DNA of 9,253 nucleotides from assembly GCA_015222405.1 (NCBI GenBank), contig JADFVG010000207.1, positions 1 to 9,253 of the forward strand. Reading direction: 5' to 3'. Below, in pieces: positions 5,529 to 9,253 of this stretch. Below the pieces are notes generated by a model, which had not been told where the DNA came from, searched no databases, and worked only from the letters and a program-made list of their open reading frames with translations. The translations under genes were made by a program, and so were the position numbers. Origin of the DNA: Chloroflexota bacterium. Lineage in GTDB: Bacteria > Chloroflexota > Dehalococcoidia > E44-bin15. Every line of letters begins with the position of its first letter. Within the stretch, counting starts at the first letter, position 1.

Positions 5529-5635
5529 TTACGGGCAAGATTTAAGTTGTCCTTATGAGTGACGGCATTTCGATGGTAATCCCCGTCCATGATCGGCTAC
5601 CTAATTGGGAAGAAAGGGGGAAAGGAGAATAGCAG

Positions 5636-6412
5636 ATGGGCGTGAAGGCTTATTTCATGATCAATATGAAGGGAGGTGGCAATGGCCACGCGGATGCCCT
5701 GGCAGATTTGGAGGCAATGCCCGAGGTGGAGTTCGTCGCGCCAGTCTCCGGCCAATATGACTTTATGGTGAAGGTGGATGCCCCTACCGGGGTGGTTCAG
5801 GTAGCCAATAAGATACTGGAAAAGGAATGGGTTAAACACCTGGATGTCCTCAAAATTGAGCCTCACATACCTAAACCTTTCCTGGAGGAGGTGTGCTCCA
5901 TTCCAAGTGGAGAGAGTATTAACTGGTGCGCTCAATGTGGTATGTGCTCCGCATCCTGTCCCAATGTCGCCCAAATGGACTATTCACCACGAAAGATTAT
6001 CGCCTTGATCCGCGCTGGAAAGCGTGAACAGGTCTTAACCAGCAATACTATGTCAGTTTGCGCTTCTTGTTATCTTTGCACCGCGCGCTGCCCCGAGGAG
6101 GTTAAGATAACCGAGTTGATGCACGCCCTGGAATGCCTGGCTGTTCGTCACGGATTGAGGGGCGGAAGGACACCCACCACCATTATGCACCGCGCTTTCA
6201 CTGAAAGTATCAAGAAGAATGGGCGTGTCCATGAGGTGGGATTGATGTTCAGGTTCTACTTGAGAACCAATCCTTTTGCTGCCCTTAGATTGAGCACCGT
6301 GGGGCTAAAGCTGTTTTCCCATGGCCGCATGCCCCTCAGAGCCCGAAAGATAAAAGGAATCGAGCAAATCAAAGCAATTATTGATAAAGCCCAAGCCTTA
6401 GGAGGTGCCTGA
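5636..6412 (+). CDS. hdrC: RAM domain fused to heterodisulfide reductase subunit C
   Basis: The protein is 258 residues in one unbroken frame. Residues 1-78 are an Lrp/AsnC-type RAM domain clearly related to the three preceding small proteins (KAYFMINMK, LEAMPEVEFVAPVSGQYDF, VKVDAP, VANKILEKEWVKHLDVLKIEP). Residues about 79-258 are a full-size HdrC: two [4Fe-4S] motifs, C98-x2-C101-x2-C104-x3-C108-P and C142-x2-C145-x2-C148-x3-C152-P, then the helical C-terminal part. HdrC normally passes electrons between HdrA and HdrB in the soluble HdrABC complex. AAAGGAG eight bases upstream fixes the ATG. A GTG at 5891 could in principle start a plain HdrC, but the ribosome-like GGAGGAG abuts it with no spacing. 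The stop overlaps the HdrB start. The RAM part may sense a metabolite or recruit the free RAM proteins to the complex; this is inference. Confidence 0.93.
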   Translation: MGVKAYFMINMKGGGNGHADALADLEAMPEVEFVAPVSGQYDFMVKVDAPTGVVQVANKILEKEWVKHLDVLKIEPHIPKPFLEEVCSIPSGESINWCAQCGMCSASCPNVAQMDYSPRKIIALIRAGKREQVLTSNTMSVCASCYLCTARCPEEVKITELMHALECLAVRHGLRGGRTPTTIMHRAFTESIKKNGRVHEVGLMFRFYLRTNPFAALRLSTVGLKLFSHGRMPLRARKIKGIEQIKAIIDKAQALGGA

Positions 6413-7305
6413 TGAAGTACTACTCCTACTTTCCGGGCTGCTCTCTAGAGGCTACCGCTGTGGCCTACGGGCTATCGACAAAGGCTATAAGCGGTCCCTT
6501 GGAGATGGAGCTAATTGAGCTGGAAGATTGGAATTGCTGCGGCTCAACACCCTATAGCTCGACAGAAGACCTTGAGGCCATTTGTATTGCCGCTCGCAAC
6601 CTAGCTCTCGCTGAGAAGACAGGGCTTGACCTAGTGACACCGTGTAGCTCTTGCTATTGCACCTTAAGCAGAGCGAATTCCCAACTCAGAGAGTACCCTG
6701 AGCTAAGGGATAAGGTAAGAGAGATTTTGGCTGCCGCTGGCTTGGAGTATAAGGGACAGGTCAGGGTGCGGCACCTGGCCGAGGTCTTGTTCAACGATAT
6801 AGGCCTCGAGTTTATTAAGTCCAAGGTGGTGAACCCCCTTAGCGGGTTAAAGGTGGCTCCATACTATGGCTGTCAACTGGTTCGTCCTACTGGCTTCGAT
6901 GACCCGGAAAATCCCCAGTCGCTGGACCTCTTGATAGCCACCCTGGGAGCGGAGGCTACACCCTTCCCCTTGAAAAGTCGCTGCTGTGGGGGCTCTCTGA
7001 TCATACCTGAAATGGATTTGGCCCTGGGATTGATTCATCAACTGCTTGAGAGCGCGACAACAAATGGTGCGCAGTGTGTCGCTACTGTCTGCCCCCTGTG
7101 CCAGACCAACCTGGATGCTTACCAGGGAATAGTAAATAGCAAGTTCAAAACCAGATATGACCTTCCAGTTCTTTTCTTTACCCAGTTGCTAGGACTGGCA
7201 CTAGGGATCGCGCCTAAAGAATTGGGCTTCGACAAGAACATAATCTCGGCAGAAAGGGTTCTGGCGCCATTTACAACCGCAGCCAGGTCAGTGAGGGAAA
7301 CCTAG
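6412..7305 (+). CDS. hdrB: heterodisulfide reductase-like subunit B (two CCG domains)
   Basis: The protein is 297 residues, normal HdrB length. Both cysteine-rich CCG domains are complete: C10 / C42-C43 / C78-x2-C81 and C154 / C191-C192 / C227-x2-C230. They match the HdrB pattern C-x31-39-CC-x35-36-C-x2-C apart from a gap of 34 in the last interval of each. In methanogen HdrB these cysteines hold two noncubane [4Fe-4S] clusters that cleave the CoM-S-S-CoB disulfide. In bacteria the true substrate of such subunits is generally unsettled, and nothing in this window identifies it. The ATG overlaps the hdrC stop (TGATG) with GGAGGT just upstream, so the two genes are tightly coupled. The gene is followed ten bases later by hdrA. 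Confidence 0.95.
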   Translation: MKYYSYFPGCSLEATAVAYGLSTKAISGPLEMELIELEDWNCCGSTPYSSTEDLEAICIAARNLALAEKTGLDLVTPCSSCYCTLSRANSQLREYPELRDKVREILAAAGLEYKGQVRVRHLAEVLFNDIGLEFIKSKVVNPLSGLKVAPYYGCQLVRPTGFDDPENPQSLDLLIATLGAEATPFPLKSRCCGGSLIIPEMDLALGLIHQLLESATTNGAQCVATVCPLCQTNLDAYQGIVNSKFKTRYDLPVLFFTQLLGLALGIAPKELGFDKNIISAERVLAPFTTAARSVRET

Positions 7306-7315
7306 GGGAGGACAC

Positions 7316-9253
7316 ATGGAGAAAAGAATCGGCGTTTACATCTGTCACTGTGGCAGCAACATTGCAGGTACGGTAGATGTAGAGAAGGTAACAGAGTTCG
7401 CCAGAGGTCTGGACTCCGTAGTTGTAGCCCGTGACTACCAGTATATGTGTTCCGATCCTGGGCAAAACCTGATTAAGGAAGACATCAAGGAGCTAGGGAT
7501 CAATCGGGTAGTGGTGGCCTCATGCTCCCCCCAGATGCACGAACCTACCTTCCGCCGTGTTTGTCAAGAGGCAGGGCTAAATCAGTATCTGTTCCAGATG
7601 GCTAACATTCGAGAGCATTGTAGCTGGGTTACCGAAGACCACGGGGCAGCCACTGAGAAAGCCAAAGCCCTGGTAAGTGCGGCGGTGCACAGGGTCTTCC
7701 ATCAGCAACCTTTGGAGACCAAGGAGGTTCCCATGCATCCTGATACCTTGGTTGTTGGAGGGGGGATCGCTGGCATTCAGGCCGCTTTAGAGATTGCCGA
7801 TTCAGGGCACAAGGTTTACCTGGTGGAAAGGGCACCCAGCATTGGCGGGCATATGAGTCAGCTGGACAAGACCTTCCCTACCCTGGATTGCTCTGCCTGT
7901 ATCCTGACCCCAAAGATGAGCCTTGTGGGCTCTCATCCCAATATCGAACTCATGACCTATAGTGAAGTTATAGATGTCTCCGGCTATGTTGGCAATTTCA
8001 AGGTGAAGATCAGGAAAAAGGCACGCTATGTCGATGAGGAAAAATGCACCGGCTGCGGCACCTGTCAGGAGAAGTGCCCGTGGAAGGCACCAAATGAGTT
8101 TGATGCCGGGCTGAGCGAAAGGAAGGCGATCTACATCCCCTTTGCACAGGCGGTTCCTAATATCCCCGTTATCGACACGGAAACGTGCGTCTACTTCAAG
8201 ACAGGCAAATGTCGCGCCTGCGAGAAGTTCTGCGAGGCCAAGGCTATCGATTTTGAGCAGACTGACCAATTCGTGGAAGTGGAGGTGGGCAACATCATCA
8301 TAGCCACGGGATTTCAGCCATTCGATCCTTCTGCTCTGCGCCAATATGGCTATGGGGAGCTTGATAATGTCGTAACCAGCCTGGAGTTCGAAAGGATGGT
8401 CAACGCTGCAGGGCCAACCGGGGGCAATATTGTATTGAAGGACGGCTCGGAGCCGAAGACTATCGGCATTATTCACTGTGTGGGAAGCCGTGACAAGAAC
8501 TGCCATGAGTATTGCTCACAGGTGTGTTGTATGTATTCAATGAAATTCGGCCACTTGATTAGAGAGCATGTTCCCGGGGCTAAAGTCTATGATTTCTATG
8601 TTGACCTCAGGGCTGTGGGCAAAGCCTTCGAGGAGTTCTACAACCGCGTCCTAGATGAAGGGACCGTCTTTGTTCGCGGTCGCCCTAGCGACGTGATCAG
8701 GGAGAACGGCAGAATGGTTGTCCAGGTTGAAGATACCCTCGCTGATTGCGAGCGCCGTGTCCCTGTAGATATGGTGATATTGAGCATAGCTCTTGAGCCA
8801 AGGTCAGATGCAGAGGAAGTTGCCCGGCTGTTCTCCTTGAGCCGAAGCGCCGATGGCTTCTTCCTGGAGAAGCACCCCAAGCTTGATCCAGTGGCTACAA
8901 TGAGTGATGGCATTTTTATAGTGGGTTGCTGTCAGTCACCCAAGGACATTCCTCAGAGCGTAGCTCAGGCTTCAGCGGCAGCAGCCCGGGCTTTGGCCAT
9001 GATTAGCATGGGCAAGATCGAGATCGAGGCGGCGACATCAGTCGTCGATGAGACAAAGTGTGCCGGTTGTAAGACTTGTCTCGATCTCTGCCCCTATAAG
9101 GCCATCTCTTTTGATGAGGAGAAAAACGTATCTATCATAAACGAGGCCTTATGTAAGGGCTGTGGCACCTGTGCAGCGGCCTGCCCCAGCGGTGCCATCA
9201 CTGCACGCCACTTTAACGATGAACAAATTATGGCCGAAATCGAAGGGGTGCTG
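7316..9253 (+). CDS. hdrA: heterodisulfide reductase-like subunit A, flavin and iron-sulfur protein (3' end outside window)
   Basis: 646 codons are visible with no stop; HdrA is usually about this long, so little may be missing unless a further domain is fused. The N-terminal domain (GVYICHCGSNI, to about 140) is followed by an FAD-binding Rossmann motif GGGIAG at 148-153 and CSAC at 192-195. Ferredoxin-like motifs are C244-x2-C247-x2-C250-x3-C254 and C291-x7-C299-x2-C302-x3-C306. A cysteine group C388, C396, C400, C404-C405 corresponds to the unusual HdrA cluster site. Two C-terminal [4Fe-4S] motifs follow (C582/585/588/592 and C613/616/619/623). HdrA carries the flavin that bifurcates electrons in HdrABC complexes, passing one branch through HdrC to HdrB and the other to ferredoxin. 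GGGAGG precedes the ATG by a few bases. The electron-donor partner (MvhD, formate dehydrogenase or other) would be encoded beyond the window. Confidence 0.96.
   Translation, partial: MEKRIGVYICHCGSNIAGTVDVEKVTEFARGLDSVVVARDYQYMCSDPGQNLIKEDIKELGINRVVVASCSPQMHEPTFRRVCQEAGLNQYLFQMANIREHCSWVTEDHGAATEKAKALVSAAVHRVFHQQPLETKEVPMHPDTLVVGGGIAGIQAALEIADSGHKVYLVERAPSIGGHMSQLDKTFPTLDCSACILTPKMSLVGSHPNIELMTYSEVIDVSGYVGNFKVKIRKKARYVDEEKCTGCGTCQEKCPWKAPNEFDAGLSERKAIYIPFAQAVPNIPVIDTETCVYFKTGKCRACEKFCEAKAIDFEQTDQFVEVEVGNIIIATGFQPFDPSALRQYGYGELDNVVTSLEFERMVNAAGPTGGNIVLKDGSEPKTIGIIHCVGSRDKNCHEYCSQVCCMYSMKFGHLIREHVPGAKVYDFYVDLRAVGKAFEEFYNRVLDEGTVFVRGRPSDVIRENGRMVVQVEDTLADCERRVPVDMVILSIALEPRSDAEEVARLFSLSRSADGFFLEKHPKLDPVATMSDGIFIVGCCQSPKDIPQSVAQASAAAARALAMISMGKIEIEAATSVVDETKCAGCKTCLDLCPYKAISFDEEKNVSIINEALCKGCGTCAAACPSGAITARHFNDEQIMAEIEGVL

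Noticed and set aside
4265..5590. Long minus-strand open frames (up to 195 codons) opposite the RAM genes
   Set aside because: They are antisense shadows of the RAM genes: they repeat because the RAM genes are duplicated, they lack ribosome sites and family features, and they run across the clear plus-strand starts and stops.
5884..5893. Internal GTG start for a plain HdrC
   Set aside because: GGAGGAG directly abuts the GTG with no spacing, and the RAM part upstream is conserved with its paralogs, so the fused product is the better reading.
7802..8506. 234-codon minus-strand frame inside hdrA
   Set aside because: It is a shadow of the strongly coding hdrA frame; its sequence resembles no family and the hdrA cysteine motifs run straight through it.

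Overview
The window reads as a bacterial chromosome segment from an anaerobe. It has strong Shine-Dalgarno sites, sigma70-type promoters, a two-component system and a soluble heterodisulfide-reductase-like (Hdr) gene set. The combination of an HdrABC cluster, NarL-type regulators and a GspE/PilB-like ATPase fits an anaerobic Chloroflexota (Dehalococcoidia-like) organism, but that is an impression, not a demonstrated assignment. No rRNA, tRNA, CRISPR array, transposase or clear intrinsic terminator was seen.

Layout. The left third is on the minus strand. It holds the N-terminus of a type II secretion/type IV pilus assembly ATPase (1-230, cut by the window edge). Upstream of that is a two-gene regulatory unit: a stand-alone receiver protein (598-1011) and a 68-residue MerR/excisionase-like DNA-binding protein (377-583). 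This unit is driven by a strong promoter embedded in AT-rich palindromes (about 1067-1123). Next on the minus strand is a NarL/LuxR response regulator (3338-3997) followed by its probable partner, a membrane-anchored GAF-PAS HisKA_3 histidine kinase (1300-3303).

The right two thirds is on the plus strand. Three small genes (4251-4664, 4693-5013, 5060-5380) encode stand-alone Lrp/AsnC ligand-binding (RAM) domains with no DNA-binding domain. The last two are a recent 367-bp tandem duplication. A fourth RAM domain begins the next gene (5636-6412) but is fused in frame to a complete HdrC iron-sulfur protein. HdrB (6412-7305) and HdrA (7316 to the window end) follow in one tight operon.

The most striking points are two. 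First, the RAM-HdrC fusion sits next to three free RAM paralogs, which suggests a small-molecule-sensing module tied to an Hdr electron-transfer complex. Second, an 81-bp promoter element occurs twice in inverted orientation, once driving the response regulator/kinase pair leftward (4000-4080) and once driving the RAM-HdrC/HdrB/HdrA operon rightward (5448-5528). The shared element predicts co-regulation of the two-component system and the Hdr complex. Ligand, electron donor and electron acceptor cannot be read from this window.
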